Assembly: GCF_003752025.1 (NCBI RefSeq)
Contig: NZ_RJKR01000005.1
Location: 372,001 to 436,000, forward strand
Reading direction: 5' to 3'
Length of the DNA stretch: 64,000 bases
From: Curtobacterium sp. PhB115
Lineage (GTDB): Bacteria > Actinomycetota > Actinomycetes > Actinomycetales > Microbacteriaceae
Part shown: piece by piece, positions 1-8,189 of the stretch
Numbering within the stretch: position 1 is the stretch's first letter
Layout: the number at the start of each line of letters is the position of its first letter
Made by a program: the position numbers and the translations under genes
The notes under the pieces: generated by a model
What the model saw: only the letters and a program-made list of their open reading frames with translations
The model's database searches: none
Told to the model about the DNA's origin: nothing

Positions 1-77
1 ATCGCCGATCCGAGGATCTCCCGCAGCTCGACGACCTTGCCCTGGTTGTGGGTGGCCAGGACGACGGTGGCGGTCAC
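1..77 (-). CDS. rdgB: RdgB/HAM1 non-canonical purine NTP pyrophosphatase, N-terminal fragment
   Basis: Only the first 25 codons lie in the window; the rest runs off the left edge. The GTG start at 75-77 overlaps the rph stop by four bases (GTGA). The visible residues read [20 protein letters not shown], the start of the ITPase/HAM1 fold, where the T/SxNxGK element binds the nucleotide phosphates. The family hydrolyses XTP, dITP and ITP to monophosphates, keeping deaminated purines out of DNA. The rph-rdgB order on one strand is the usual actinobacterial arrangement and suggests translational coupling. Confidence 0.9.
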   Translation of the reverse strand, partial: MTATVVLATHNQGKVVELREILGSA

Positions 78-811
78 GCCAGCTCCAGCACGGTCTTCTG
101 GATCGCCGCGAGCGACTGGTTGCCGGCCAGGCCCAGGTCGAGCAGGACGTTCAACTCGTCGCGGTCGAACGGCGCGTGCTCGGCGGTGCCCTGCACCTCG
201 ATGAACTTGCCGGACCCGGTGGTCACGATGTTCATGTCGGTGTCGGCCGCGGAGTCCTCGGTGTAGGCCAGGTCGAGCATCGGCACACCGCCGACGATCC
301 CGACCGAGATCGCCTGCACGCTGTCGGTGAGCGGGGTGGCCTTCTTGCCGATGAAGCCCTTGCTCCGGCCCCACTCGATCGCGTCGACCATCGCCACGTA
401 CGCGCCGGTGATCGATGCGGTGCGGGTGCCGCCGTCGGCCTGCAGCACGTCACAGTCGATGACGAGGGTGTTCTCGCCGAGGCCCTTCGTGTCGACGACG
501 GCACGGAGCGATCGCCCGATCAGCCGGGATATCTCGTGCGTGCGGCCGCCGACCTTGCCCTTGATGGACTCGCGCTGCATGCGCTCGTTCGTCGAACGCG
601 GCAGCATCGAGTACTCGGCGGTGACCCAGCCGGTGCCCTTGCCGGCGAGCCAACGCGGCACACCGTTGGTGAACGACGCGGTGCAGAGCACCTTCGTGTT
701 GCCGAACGAGATGAGCGCGCTGCCCTCGGCCTGCGTGCTCCACCCCCGCTCGATCGTGACGGGACGGTGGTCGGTGGCGGTGCGGCCGTCGACGCGGAGT
801 GTGTCGGTCAT
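74..811 (-). CDS. rph: Ribonuclease PH
   Basis: A 245-residue protein of normal length for RNase PH, the phosphate-dependent 3'-5' exoribonuclease that trims tRNA 3' ends. Visible family signatures are [18 protein letters not shown] (about residues 57-74), the phosphate-binding stretch [15 protein letters not shown], and [18 protein letters not shown] (about 120-137). The ATG start overlaps the murI stop (ATGA) and the stop overlaps the rdgB start (GTGA), so murI-rph-rdgB is very probably one transcript with coupled translation. No residue looks out of place. Confidence 0.97.
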   Translation of the reverse strand: MTDTLRVDGRTATDHRPVTIERGWSTQAEGSALISFGNTKVLCTASFTNGVPRWLAGKGTGWVTAEYSMLPRSTNERMQRESIKGKVGGRTHEISRLIGRSLRAVVDTKGLGENTLVIDCDVLQADGGTRTASITGAYVAMVDAIEWGRSKGFIGKKATPLTDSVQAISVGIVGGVPMLDLAYTEDSAADTDMNIVTTGSGKFIEVQGTAEHAPFDRDELNVLLDLGLAGNQSLAAIQKTVLELA

Positions 812-1653
812 GGGGTCCTTTCGATGCGGGGCAGCGTGATGGCCCCGGTCTGGAGGTGGCCGACGCTGGAGACCTCGGGTCCGAGGAAGCGCCGGGCGAG
901 TCGGATGAAGCCGTTCTTGTCGTCGCCGGTCGCCTCGAACGAGTACGTCGGGGCGGTGGTCACGGTGCGCTCGAGCCCGTGCTCGACGAGTCGGCGGTAC
1001 ACGTCGTTCGCGGTCTCCTCGGCGCTGGACACGAGGGTGACGTCGGGACCCATCACGAACTGGATCGCGGCCGACATCAGCGGGTAGTGGGTGCAGCCGA
1101 GCACGAGCGTGTCGACGTCGGCGCGGCGGATCGGGTCGAGGTACCCCGCAGCCACTTCGCGCAGCTCCGGCGACGAGGTGTCCCCCGCCTCGACGAACTC
1201 GACGAACCGCGGGCAGGCGGCGAGGCTCAGCGTGACGTCCGACGCGACGGCGAAGGCGTCCTCGTAGGCACGGGAGGCGATCGTCCCGACGGTGCCGATG
1301 ACCCCGATCCGTCCGGTGCGGGTCTGCTTCACGGCGGCTCTGGCGGCGGGCTGGATGACCTCGACCACGGGGATCCCGTAGGCCTGCTCGTACCGTTCAC
1401 GGGCGTCGCGGAGCACGGCCGACGAGGCGGTGTTGCACGCGATCACGAGGGCCTTCACGCCCTGCTCGACCAGGTCGTCCATGACCTCGAGCGCGTAGCG
1501 GCGGACGTCGGCGATGGGCTTCGGCCCGTACGGCGAGTGCAGGGTGTCGCCGACGTAGTGGATGCTCTCGCGTGGGAGCTGGTCGATGATCGCGCGGGCC
1601 ACCGTCAGGCCGCCGACGCCACTGTCGAAGACTCCGATCGGTGCATCCGTCAC
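808..1653 (-). CDS. murI: Glutamate racemase
   Basis: A 281-residue glutamate racemase, which interconverts L- and D-glutamate for peptidoglycan synthesis. The N-terminus has the [13 protein letters not shown] signature with Asp10 and Ser11. The two catalytic cysteines are Cys73 in IACNTAS and Cys187 in LGCTHYPL. I chose the GTG at 1651-1653 because it gives a family-like N-terminus and lies 7 bases after a TACGCT hexamer, so the mRNA is probably leaderless. The gene starts the murI-rph-rdgB operon and is divergent from pncB, with only 39 bp between the start codons. Confidence 0.96.
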   Translation of the reverse strand: MTDAPIGVFDSGVGGLTVARAIIDQLPRESIHYVGDTLHSPYGPKPIADVRRYALEVMDDLVEQGVKALVIACNTASSAVLRDARERYEQAYGIPVVEVIQPAARAAVKQTRTGRIGVIGTVGTIASRAYEDAFAVASDVTLSLAACPRFVEFVEAGDTSSPELREVAAGYLDPIRRADVDTLVLGCTHYPLMSAAIQFVMGPDVTLVSSAEETANDVYRRLVEHGLERTVTTAPTYSFEATGDDKNGFIRLARRFLGPEVSSVGHLQTGAITLPRIERTP

Positions 1654-1660
1654 GGTGACC

Positions 1661-1666
1661 AGCGTA
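1661..1666 (-). promoter_or_regulatory. -10 hexamer of murI (leaderless)
   Basis: TACGCT on the minus strand, 7 bases before the murI GTG. It faces the pncB -10 element inside the same 39-bp gap. Confidence 0.6.
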
Positions 1667-1679
1667 CCGACGCTCGCAG

Positions 1680-1685
1680 TAGTGT
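1680..1685 (+). promoter_or_regulatory. -10 hexamer of pncB (leaderless)
   Basis: TAGTGT, 7 bases before the pncB GTG at 1693. A short purine run (GGGGAG) touches the start but is too close to act as a normal ribosome binding site. Confidence 0.6.
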
Positions 1686-1692
1686 CGGGGAG

Positions 1693-2979
1693 GTGACCAG
1701 CGCGCTCCTCACGGACCAGTACGAACTCACCATGGTCGACGCCGCCCTGAAGGACGGCACCGCGGATCGGCGGTGCGTCTTCGAGGTGTTCGCCCGACGG
1801 CTGCCGGACGGCCGTCGGTACGGTGTCGCCGCCGGGCTCGGCCGCTTCCTCACCGCACTCGGCGACTTCCGCTTCGGAGACGAGGAGATCGGGTTCCTCC
1901 GTGACCGCGGGGTCATCGACTCCGGCACCGCGTCGTTCCTGGCCGACTACCGCTTCACCGGCAACGTCCGGGCGTACCGCGAGGGCGAGGTGTACTTCCC
2001 GAACTCCCCGGTCCTGCAGATCGAGGGCACGTTCGCCGAGGCCGTCGTGCTCGAGACCCTGGCCCTGTCGGTCTTCAACGCCGACTCGGCGATCGCCTCG
2101 GCCGCCGCCCGCATGGTCTCCGCCGCCGACGGCCGGCCGCTCGCCGAGATGGGCTCGCGGCGCACGGGCGAGTGGAACGCCGTGGCCGCGGCTCGTGCCG
2201 CGTACATCGCCGGGTTCGGCGCTTCGAGCAACCTCGAGGCCGGACGCACCTGGGGCATCCCGACGATGGGCACCGCGGCGCACGCGTTCACCCTGCTGCA
2301 CGACTCCGAGGAAGAGGCGTTCCGCTCGCAGCTGGACGCCCTCGGCACCGGCACGACGCTGCTCGTCGACACCTACGACATCGAGCAGGCCGTCGAGACC
2401 GCTGTCCGGCTGACCGACGGCACCCTCGGCGGCGTCCGCATCGACAGTGGCGACCTGCCGTCCGTCGTGGCAGCGGTCCGGGCGCAGCTCGACCGGCTCG
2501 GTGCGACGGGCACGAAGATCACGGTCACGAACGACCTCGACGAGTACACGATCGCCGCGCTCCGAGCCGCCCCGGTGGACTCGTACGGCGTCGGCACGTC
2601 GGTCGTCTCCGGCTCCGGGCACCCGGCCGCGGGCATGGTGTTCAAGCTCGTCGCGCACCAGTCGTCCGACGGCGAATGGGTCTCGGTCGCCAAGAAGTCG
2701 GCGGACAAGGCGTCCATCGGCGGGCGGAAAGAGGCGGGTCGTCGCCTGCGCAACGGCGTCGCCACCGCCGAGGTCGTGCTCACCAGCGGCCAGGTCGGGC
2801 CGGACGAGCGGCCGCTGCTCGTGCCCGTCGTGACGGATGGTGAGGTCGACCCGGCGTTCCTCGGAGCCGCCGGGGTCGAGGCCGCGCGGGCGCACCACAA
2901 GCGGGCGAAGGCGGAGCTGCCGGCGGATGCGGCACGGATCGGGCGCGGTGACCCCGCGATCCCGACGCTGGTCATCTAG
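1693..2979 (+). CDS. pncB: Nicotinate phosphoribosyltransferase
   Basis: A 428-residue NAPRTase, which makes nicotinate mononucleotide from nicotinate, PRPP and ATP in the Preiss-Handler NAD salvage route. It opens with [18 protein letters not shown], the family N-terminal signature. It has [20 protein letters not shown] and [10 protein letters not shown] in the middle and the PRPP-site motif [10 protein letters not shown] around residue 250. The GTG start is fixed by the TAGTGT -10 element just upstream and by the family N-terminus; reading further upstream gives no plausible protein. It is a single gene, convergent with the DUF3039 gene. Confidence 0.96.
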   Translation: MTSALLTDQYELTMVDAALKDGTADRRCVFEVFARRLPDGRRYGVAAGLGRFLTALGDFRFGDEEIGFLRDRGVIDSGTASFLADYRFTGNVRAYREGEVYFPNSPVLQIEGTFAEAVVLETLALSVFNADSAIASAAARMVSAADGRPLAEMGSRRTGEWNAVAAARAAYIAGFGASSNLEAGRTWGIPTMGTAAHAFTLLHDSEEEAFRSQLDALGTGTTLLVDTYDIEQAVETAVRLTDGTLGGVRIDSGDLPSVVAAVRAQLDRLGATGTKITVTNDLDEYTIAALRAAPVDSYGVGTSVVSGSGHPAAGMVFKLVAHQSSDGEWVSVAKKSADKASIGGRKEAGRRLRNGVATAEVVLTSGQVGPDERPLLVPVVTDGEVDPAFLGAAGVEAARAHHKRAKAELPADAARIGRGDPAIPTLVI

Positions 2980-2984
2980 CGCGT

Positions 2985-3035
2985 CGCAGCGCGCAGCGCG
3001 CAGCGCAGCGCGCAGCGCAGCGCGCAGCGCGCTTC
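2985..3035. repeat. GCGCA-type short tandem repeat
   Basis: Just after the pncB stop, CGCAGCG and GCGCAGC units alternate for about 50 bp. No coding potential. It resembles the low-complexity runs in other convergent gaps of this window. Confidence 0.7.
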
Positions 3036-3045
3036 GCGCCGCTTG

Positions 3046-3096
3046 GTGAGCAGAAATGGTCGGGTCTCCGAAGGTGACCCGACCATTTCTGCTCAC
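3046..3096. repeat. Perfect 20-bp inverted repeat
   Basis: The left arm GTGAGCAGAAATGGTCGGGT (3046-3065) and its exact reverse complement (3077-3096) enclose an 11-base loop. The arms are less GC-rich than the neighbourhood. It sits between two convergent genes and could act as a bidirectional terminator or be a small mobile repeat; there is no U-tract. Confidence 0.8.
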
Positions 3097-3123
3097 GATG
3101 GGCGGTGTGCGGACGCACACAGC

Positions 3124-3168
3124 GGACGGGAGGCGCGGGGCGGCGCCGCCACGGGCCTCCAGTCCGTC
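3124..3168. terminator. GGAGGC...GCCTCC-type hairpin between pncB and the DUF3039 gene
   Basis: An imperfect stem GGACGGGAGGCGCGGGGCGGC / GCCGCC..GGGCCTCCAGTCC, a variant of the hairpin family found at 13712, 29487, 47257 and 55404. It lies between convergent 3' ends and lacks a U-tract. Confidence 0.55.
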
Positions 3169-3186
3169 ACCGGGTCGCGTCCGGCG

Positions 3187-3447
3187 CTACTCGGCCTTCA
3201 TCTTCTCGTAGATGGCCTTGCAGTCCGGGCAGACGGGGAACTTCTCCGGGTCGCGACCCGGGATCCACTTCTTGCCGCACAGGGCCTTCACCGGCTTGCC
3301 GGACAGGGCCGACTGCAGGATCTTGTCCTTCTTCACGTAGTGCGAGAACCGCTCGTGGTCACCGGGCTCGATCGCTTCGTCTTCGAGGAGCTTCTCGAGC
3401 TCCCGGTCCATCACGTCGAGGCCGCCGCCTGGTTCCGTCATGCTCAT
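3187..3447 (-). CDS. DUF3039 family protein
   Basis: An 86-residue actinobacterial protein of unknown function, recognised as DUF3039 from its C-terminal pattern: Cys57 in LCGKKW, then Cys73 and Cys76 in VCPDCK. The cysteines could form a small zinc-binding site, which is an inference. The first half is acidic and probably helical (DRELEKLLEDEAIEPGD). The ATG at 3447 lies 6 bases after TACCCT and is taken as a leaderless start; a second ATG two codons later is possible. It is transcribed away from the ABC transporter genes that follow it on the map and shows no operon partner. Confidence 0.85.
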   Translation of the reverse strand: MSMTEPGGGLDVMDRELEKLLEDEAIEPGDHERFSHYVKKDKILQSALSGKPVKALCGKKWIPGRDPEKFPVCPDCKAIYEKMKAE

Positions 3448-3453
3448 GGCTCC

Positions 3454-3459
3454 AGGGTA
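3454..3459 (-). promoter_or_regulatory. -10 hexamer of the DUF3039 gene (leaderless)
   Basis: TACCCT on the minus strand, 6 bases before the ATG at 3447. Confidence 0.6.
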
Positions 3460-3486
3460 CGACGAGGACGGCCGAGCCGCGCCCGC

Positions 3487-5058
3487 TCAGTTGCGCTGCG
3501 CCGCCGCGAGCAGGTCAGGTCCGTGCCGGTCGAAGAGCTTCCCGCCCGCGAAGACCCCGACGACGAGGACGACCACGCCCACCGCGATGCCCACGACCAG
3601 CGTCAGCACCGACCACGGCTCGGCGCCACGGACGAAGGCCAGCACCGCCAGCCACGCCGCGGGGACGGTGCACACCACGATGCCGATGACCATCGTCGAC
3701 TGCGCGACCGTCGCCGTGACGCCGGCCGCCTGGGGCTGCTGGAACGGGTGGTCGCCGGGCCGCACCGTCGGGTACGGCATCAGGACGGACACCACGCTGG
3801 AGAGACCGAGCCCGGACAGGAGCGAACTCGCGCTCACGCCGATGAGCAGCGGGAACACCGTCCAGTCGTCGAACAGCCAGGCCGACACCGCCGAGCCCGC
3901 GACGATGGCGGGCGCACCGACCACGAGCACGGGGACGACCCGACCGAGCCGGTCGCTCCACCCGGCGGCCCCGGAGGCGACGTGCAGCCACACGGCGGTG
4001 TTGTCGTAGGAGACGTCGTTGTGCGGCAGGAAACCGGCGATGAGCGCCATCAGCGGCAGCGGCACGAGGGCCGTCCAGTGCCACGGCACCCCGGCGACGC
4101 CGAGCGGGAGCACGACGAGCGGGACGAACACGATGATCAGGTACGACGTGCGGTACCGGGGGTCGCGCACCCAGTAGGTCAGTGCGCGAGCGGCGACGGC
4201 GGCCACGGGCGAGGAACCGAGCCGGTCGAACCAGCCGAGCCCCTGGTAGCGGCGGGCGCTGGTGCGTCCGTCGACGGTGTCGAGCGCGCGGCCGACGAGC
4301 CCCCACCAGGCCCACACGAGCGCTGCCACGACGACGACCGCGACGAGGAGCTTGAGCACCCCGGAAGCGACGTGTCCGGCGGCGACGTCGGCCGGCACCG
4401 CCCAGGCAGCACCCCACGGGGTCCAGCCGGCGACGTCCGCGACGCGCTGCAGCTCGGCACCCTGCGGGTCGAGCCAGTCGACGCGCAGGAGCAGCGAGAC
4501 CGCCGGGATCGCGAGGACGACGATGACGAGCGCCACCAGCCACCCCGCGTCACGGGACCGGTCCGGGCCGATCAGTCGCGACCCGACCGTGGAGCACACC
4601 CGGATGAGGAGCGCGCACGTCGCGATCGCGAGGACGCCGCCGACGACGCCGAGCACGCCGACTCCCCCGCCGCGCATCCACGCCACCGACGTCCCGACGG
4701 CCACGATCGCGACGCCGACGACCGGGACGCCGATGAGTCCGGCGACCCCGAGTCCGACGGCCAGCTGACGGCGACCGATGCCGAACACCGCGAAGCGGCG
4801 CGGGTCGAACTGGTCGCTCCGGCCCACGACGAGCGGCACGACGGTGAAGGCGAACGCGATGAGCGCACCGACCGGCACGATCACCGCACGGGCGACGTCC
4901 GGATCAGCCGAGCGCAGGGCCACCGTCTGCACGGCGACGAACACCGCGGCGAGGAGTCCGACGAGGCTGCCGAGCACGACGAGCACGGACCGGCGGGCGC
5001 TGCCGCGGACCTCGCCCGCGAGCAGGTCGGCCCTCAGCCGGAGAAGCTGTGCAACCAT
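3487..5058 (-). CDS. ABC transporter permease, large multi-pass membrane protein
   Basis: A 523-residue integral membrane protein with roughly ten to twelve hydrophobic segments and a short polar C-terminus. The start ATG at 5058 lies inside the last 25 bases of the upstream ABC ATPase gene, so the two products are translationally coupled and almost certainly form one transporter. The N-terminus (MVAQLLRLRADLLAGEVRG) is a basic amphipathic stretch common in ABC-2-like exporters. I see no signature that names a substrate; permeases of this layout in actinobacteria are simply annotated as membrane subunits. Confidence 0.8.
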   Translation of the reverse strand: MVAQLLRLRADLLAGEVRGSARRSVLVVLGSLVGLLAAVFVAVQTVALRSADPDVARAVIVPVGALIAFAFTVVPLVVGRSDQFDPRRFAVFGIGRRQLAVGLGVAGLIGVPVVGVAIVAVGTSVAWMRGGGVGVLGVVGGVLAIATCALLIRVCSTVGSRLIGPDRSRDAGWLVALVIVVLAIPAVSLLLRVDWLDPQGAELQRVADVAGWTPWGAAWAVPADVAAGHVASGVLKLLVAVVVVAALVWAWWGLVGRALDTVDGRTSARRYQGLGWFDRLGSSPVAAVAARALTYWVRDPRYRTSYLIIVFVPLVVLPLGVAGVPWHWTALVPLPLMALIAGFLPHNDVSYDNTAVWLHVASGAAGWSDRLGRVVPVLVVGAPAIVAGSAVSAWLFDDWTVFPLLIGVSASSLLSGLGLSSVVSVLMPYPTVRPGDHPFQQPQAAGVTATVAQSTMVIGIVVCTVPAAWLAVLAFVRGAEPWSVLTLVVGIAVGVVVLVVGVFAGGKLFDRHGPDLLAAAQRN

Positions 5059-6326
5059 TCCATGCTCTCTGCCACGACGCGGCCGCCCGCGAGTTCGACG
5101 AACTTGTCCTCGAGGCTCTTGCGCCCGCGGACCTGCGCCATGGTCCCCGATGCGAGGACCTTGCCGCCGACGATGATCGCGACCGAGTCGCAGGTGCGCT
5201 GCACGAGTTCCATCGAGTGGCTGGAGAGCACCACCGTGCCGCCGCCGCGCGTGTACCGGCGGAGGATGTCGGTGATGGTCGCGGCACTCACGGGGTCGAC
5301 CGACTCGAACGGCTCGTCGAGCACGAGGACCCGCGGCGAGTGGATGAGCGTGGCGGCGAGGGCGATCTTCTTCGCCATGCCGACGGAGTAGTCCGCGACC
5401 TGACGACCGAGCGCGTCGCCGAGACCGAACGCCTCGGCGAGGTCCGCGCTGCGGGCACGGGCGGTCGCCCGGTCGAGCCCGCGGAGCGTCGCCGAGTAGT
5501 AGAGGAGCTGCGCACCGGTGAGCCGGTCGAACAGGCGCAGGCGGTCCGGCAGGACGCCGAGGCTGCGCTTCGCCGCTGCCGGGTCGGTCCACACGTCGTG
5601 GTCGAGCACCGTGACGCTGCCGGCGTCGGGACGCAGCAGGCCGGTGATCATCGAGAGCGTCGTCGTCTTGCCGGCGCCGTTCGGCCCGACGACGCCGAAG
5701 ATCGAGCCCTGGCGGATCTCGAGGTCGACCTCGTCGACGGCGAGCGTCTGCCCGTACCGCTTCACGAGGCCGGTGGCGTCGAGCACGACGGGCTGCTGCT
5801 TCGCCGGCACCTTGGGGGTGCTCGGACGAGCGGCGCGCTTCTTGGCGGGAGCGGCAGCGGTGTCGTTTTCGGCAGGGGGCGCTGCGGCGGCGTTCTTGGC
5901 CCGCGCCGCTGCGGTGCTGCCGCTGTTCGTGCGCTGCTTGGGGGTCCGCGCCTTCGTGGGACGCGGTCCGGTGGTGGTCGTCGGGGCGGCAGCCGCCGCA
6001 CGGGTGCCCGATTCCGCATCGGTGGCCGTCGTGTCGGTGGCCGTCGTGTCGGTGGCCGTCGTGTCGTCGTCGGTCATCTCGTGATCAGCGGAGGCGCCAC
6101 GCGCATCCCGTTCCCCCATGTCATCGTCGGTGTCGTCCGCGTCGGTGTCGGTGTCGACCGCGCCGTCGTCGCCGGTGTCGTCCGCGCCGGTGTCGTCCGC
6201 GTCGGTGTCGTCCGCGTCGGTGTCGTCCGCGTCGGTGTCGTCCGCTTCGGTGTCGTCCGCTTCGGTCATCCAGGAAGCGTCGGACGTCGTGTACACGTCC
6301 TCGTTGTCTGCTCTCCGGGCGGCCAT
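5034..6326 (-). CDS. ABC transporter ATP-binding protein with long disordered N-terminal tail
   Basis: A 430-residue protein. Residues about 179-430 are an ABC ATPase: Walker A GPNGAGKTT (214-222), signature YSVGM in place of LSGGQ, Walker B LVLDEPFESVD, and switch His in SSHSM. Residues 1-178 are not seen in ordinary ABC ATPases. They comprise an acidic run of TDADD repeats (about 20-70), three TATDT repeats, then an Ala/Pro/Lys-rich basic stretch (about 120-175). At the DNA level the acidic run is a 15-bp tandem repeat, so its length probably varies between strains. It is coupled to the permease at 3487. The tail might mediate charge-based binding or localisation (speculative). Confidence 0.88.
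   Translation of the reverse strand: MAARRADNEDVYTTSDASWMTEADDTEADDTDADDTDADDTDADDTGADDTGDDGAVDTDTDADDTDDDMGERDARGASADHEMTDDDTTATDTTATDTTATDAESGTRAAAAAPTTTTGPRPTKARTPKQRTNSGSTAAARAKNAAAAPPAENDTAAAPAKKRAARPSTPKVPAKQQPVVLDATGLVKRYGQTLAVDEVDLEIRQGSIFGVVGPNGAGKTTTLSMITGLLRPDAGSVTVLDHDVWTDPAAAKRSLGVLPDRLRLFDRLTGAQLLYYSATLRGLDRATARARSADLAEAFGLGDALGRQVADYSVGMAKKIALAATLIHSPRVLVLDEPFESVDPVSAATITDILRRYTRGGGTVVLSSHSMELVQRTCDSVAIIVGGKVLASGTMAQVRGRKSLEDKFVELAGGRVVAESMEWLHSFSG
6175..6264. repeat. 15-bp tandem repeat inside the ABC ATPase gene
   Basis: Six units close to GTGTCGTCCGCGTCG in exact 15-bp phase, encoding the TDADD/TEADD repeats on the minus strand. The period is a multiple of three, so copy-number change would keep the frame. 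Confidence 0.9.
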
Positions 6327-6332
6327 CGACCA

Positions 6333-6338
6333 ACCGTA
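6333..6338 (-). promoter_or_regulatory. -10 hexamer of the ABC ATPase operon (leaderless)
   Basis: TACGGT on the minus strand, 6 bases before the ATG at 6326. Confidence 0.6.
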
Positions 6339-6402
6339 CCAACGCCGCGCGGACAGCGGCAGACCGCCGCTGCCAGTGTCACGAAATGAGTACGAAGCGC
6401 CG

Positions 6403-6430
6403 GGAAACGCCCCCGGTCGAGGGCGTTTCC
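6403..6430. other. Hairpin in the divergent intergenic region
   Basis: GGAAACGCCC and GGGCGTTTCC form a perfect 10-bp stem with an 8-base loop, in the 298-bp space between the ABC ATPase and the nucleotidyltransferase. No U-tract follows. It may be part of a long 5' leader of the plus-strand operon. Apart from this stem and the promoter at 6333, I see nothing else in 6327-6624. Confidence 0.5.
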
Positions 6431-6624
6431 GTATGATTCACCGAGACACGACGGAGTGTTCACCACTTGGAAACCTGCCACGGCCGGCGTACCGAGGGCC
6501 TCCTCGGGCCGGCGAAGACCGCTGGTCCGCGCTGACTCTCGGGATATTCGGACCTTCCGCGAGCAGACTCGACGAGGCCCGCCCGTGCCCCAGGGCGCGC
6601 GGGCGGACACCAGAAGGGACCAGC

Positions 6625-7320
6625 ATGACCACGCAGATCGTGATCCTCGCGGCGGGGATGGGCAGCCGTCTCGGCCGCAGCCTGCCGAAGCCGCTCACGG
6701 AGCTCAGTGACGGCCGCACCATCATGCAGCAGCAGTTCGACAACATCCGCGCAGCGTTCGGTTCGAGCGCCCGTGTGACGATCGTCGTCGGCTACAAGTC
6801 GGAGCACATCGTCGAGGCGTTCCCCGAGGCGAACTTCGTCTACAACGAGTCCTACGACTCCACGAACACCTCGAAGAGCCTCCTCCGTGCGCTCAAGGCG
6901 ACCGGCAAGAGCGGTGTGCTCTGGATGAACGGCGACGTGGTCTTCGACCCGATGGCCCTCGTCCGTGCCGCCGACATGATCGACGAGGACCGCTCGTTCG
7001 TCAGCGTCAACACCGAGAAGGTCTCCGACGAAGAGGTCAAGTACACCGTCGACGCCGAGGGCTTCATCCACAAGCTCTCGAAGCAGGTCGTCGGTGGCCT
7101 CGGTGAAGCCGTCGGCATCAACTACGTCTCGGCAGGCGACAAGCAGGCCCTGATCCGTCAGCTCGGTCGCGTCGACGACCAGGAGTACTTCGAGGGCGGC
7201 ATCGAGGCTGCCATCGCCGAGGACGGGCTACGCTGGACGCCGATCGACATCTCCGACCTGTACGCGGTCGAGATCGACTTCGCCGAGGACCTCGAGCGCG
7301 CGAACGACCTGTTCGCCTGA
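6625..7320 (+). CDS. LicC-like sugar/alcohol-phosphate nucleotidyltransferase
   Basis: A 231-residue single-domain nucleotidyltransferase. The N-terminal loop AAGMGSRLG (residues 9-17) followed by LPKPLTE is the nucleotide-binding signature of the GT-A-like NTP_transferase fold; SLLRALKATG and LWMNGDVVFD carry the metal-site region. It most resembles the LicC/phosphocholine cytidylyltransferase branch, which would make a CDP-activated alcohol or phosphoalcohol. AGAAGGGAC is a good ribosome binding site 7-8 bases before the ATG. It leads an operon with an ABC exporter and lies opposite a CDP-alcohol phosphotransferase, which suggests that it makes that enzyme's donor. The substrate is not readable from sequence. 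Confidence 0.82.
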   Translation: MTTQIVILAAGMGSRLGRSLPKPLTELSDGRTIMQQQFDNIRAAFGSSARVTIVVGYKSEHIVEAFPEANFVYNESYDSTNTSKSLLRALKATGKSGVLWMNGDVVFDPMALVRAADMIDEDRSFVSVNTEKVSDEEVKYTVDAEGFIHKLSKQVVGGLGEAVGINYVSAGDKQALIRQLGRVDDQEYFEGGIEAAIAEDGLRWTPIDISDLYAVEIDFAEDLERANDLFA

Positions 7321-7364
7321 ACCTCCGTCAGGACCCCCTCGGCGGTTCCGCCCGAAGGGAAACC

Positions 7365-8189
7365 GTGACCACAGCGAGTGCGCCGACCGCGCCCGTGGCT
7401 GCCGCACCAGCGACGACCCGGAGCGCCGGTCGGCGCTATCGTCATGCCCTCTGGCTCCTGACGGTCCGCGACCTCCGTGTCCGGTACTCGACGTCGGCCC
7501 TCGGGTACGTCTGGTCGATCCTCGACCCGCTGGTGATGTCGGGGATCTACTGGTTCGTCTTCACGCAGGTGTTCCACCGCGGCTCCGTCGGTGAAGACCC
7601 GTACATCGTCTTCCTGCTGTCCGCCCTCCTGCCGTGGATGTGGTTCACCGGCGCGGTCTCGGACTCCACGCGGGCGTTCATCAAGGAGTCGAAGCTCATC
7701 CGCTCGACGACGATCCCGCGCACCATCTGGGTGGCACGGATCGACGCGTCGAAGGGCATCGAGTTCCTGCTGAGCCTGCCCGTGCTCGCCGCCTTCGCCA
7801 TCGCCACCGGCGCTCACCTGCAGTGGCAGGTCGTCTTCTTCCCGCTCGCGATCGTGCTGCAGTGTGCACTGGTCTACGGCCTCGGGCTGATCGTCGCTCC
7901 GCTCGTGGTCTTCTTCCGCGACCTCGAGCGCGCCACGAAGCTCGTGCTCCGGTTCCTGTTCTACGCGTCGCCCATCGTCTACGGCACGCACGCCCTGCCC
8001 GACGGGCTGCGTGACATCGCGGCGATCAACCCGCTCACCGGCATCTTCGGCATGTACCGGGCCGCGTTCTTCCCCGGTCAGCTCGACTGGCTCGAGGTCA
8101 GCGCCTCGGTGGTCGTCACCGGCATCGTCCTCGTGATCGGCGTCGCGGTGTTCCGGCGCAGCGAGCACCGCGTCCTCAAGGAGCTGTGA
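7365..8189 (+). CDS. Polysaccharide/teichoic-acid-type ABC exporter permease (TagG/Wzm-like)
   Basis: A 274-residue ABC-2 membrane subunit with six hydrophobic helices. The family hallmark is the N-terminal LTVRDLRVRYSTSALGYVWSILDP followed by a hydrophobic helix, shown here in two parts: the interfacial helix LTVRDLRVRYS and the start of TM1 GYVWSILDPLVM. FLFYASPIVYG near the C-terminus is also typical. GAAGGGAAACC precedes the GTG start. The stop TGA shares one base with the ATG of the ATPase gene. Partner of the ATPase at 8189; together they should carry a lipid-linked polymer across the membrane. Confidence 0.9.
   Translation: MTTASAPTAPVAAAPATTRSAGRRYRHALWLLTVRDLRVRYSTSALGYVWSILDPLVMSGIYWFVFTQVFHRGSVGEDPYIVFLLSALLPWMWFTGAVSDSTRAFIKESKLIRSTTIPRTIWVARIDASKGIEFLLSLPVLAAFAIATGAHLQWQVVFFPLAIVLQCALVYGLGLIVAPLVVFFRDLERATKLVLRFLFYASPIVYGTHALPDGLRDIAAINPLTGIFGMYRAAFFPGQLDWLEVSASVVVTGIVLVIGVAVFRRSEHRVLKEL

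Noticed and set aside
799..1692. Long open frame on the plus strand in front of pncB
   Set aside because: It is the antisense of murI. Its Arg/Gly/Asp-rich translation is typical of shadow frames in high-GC DNA, and the TAGTGT element fixes the pncB start at 1693.
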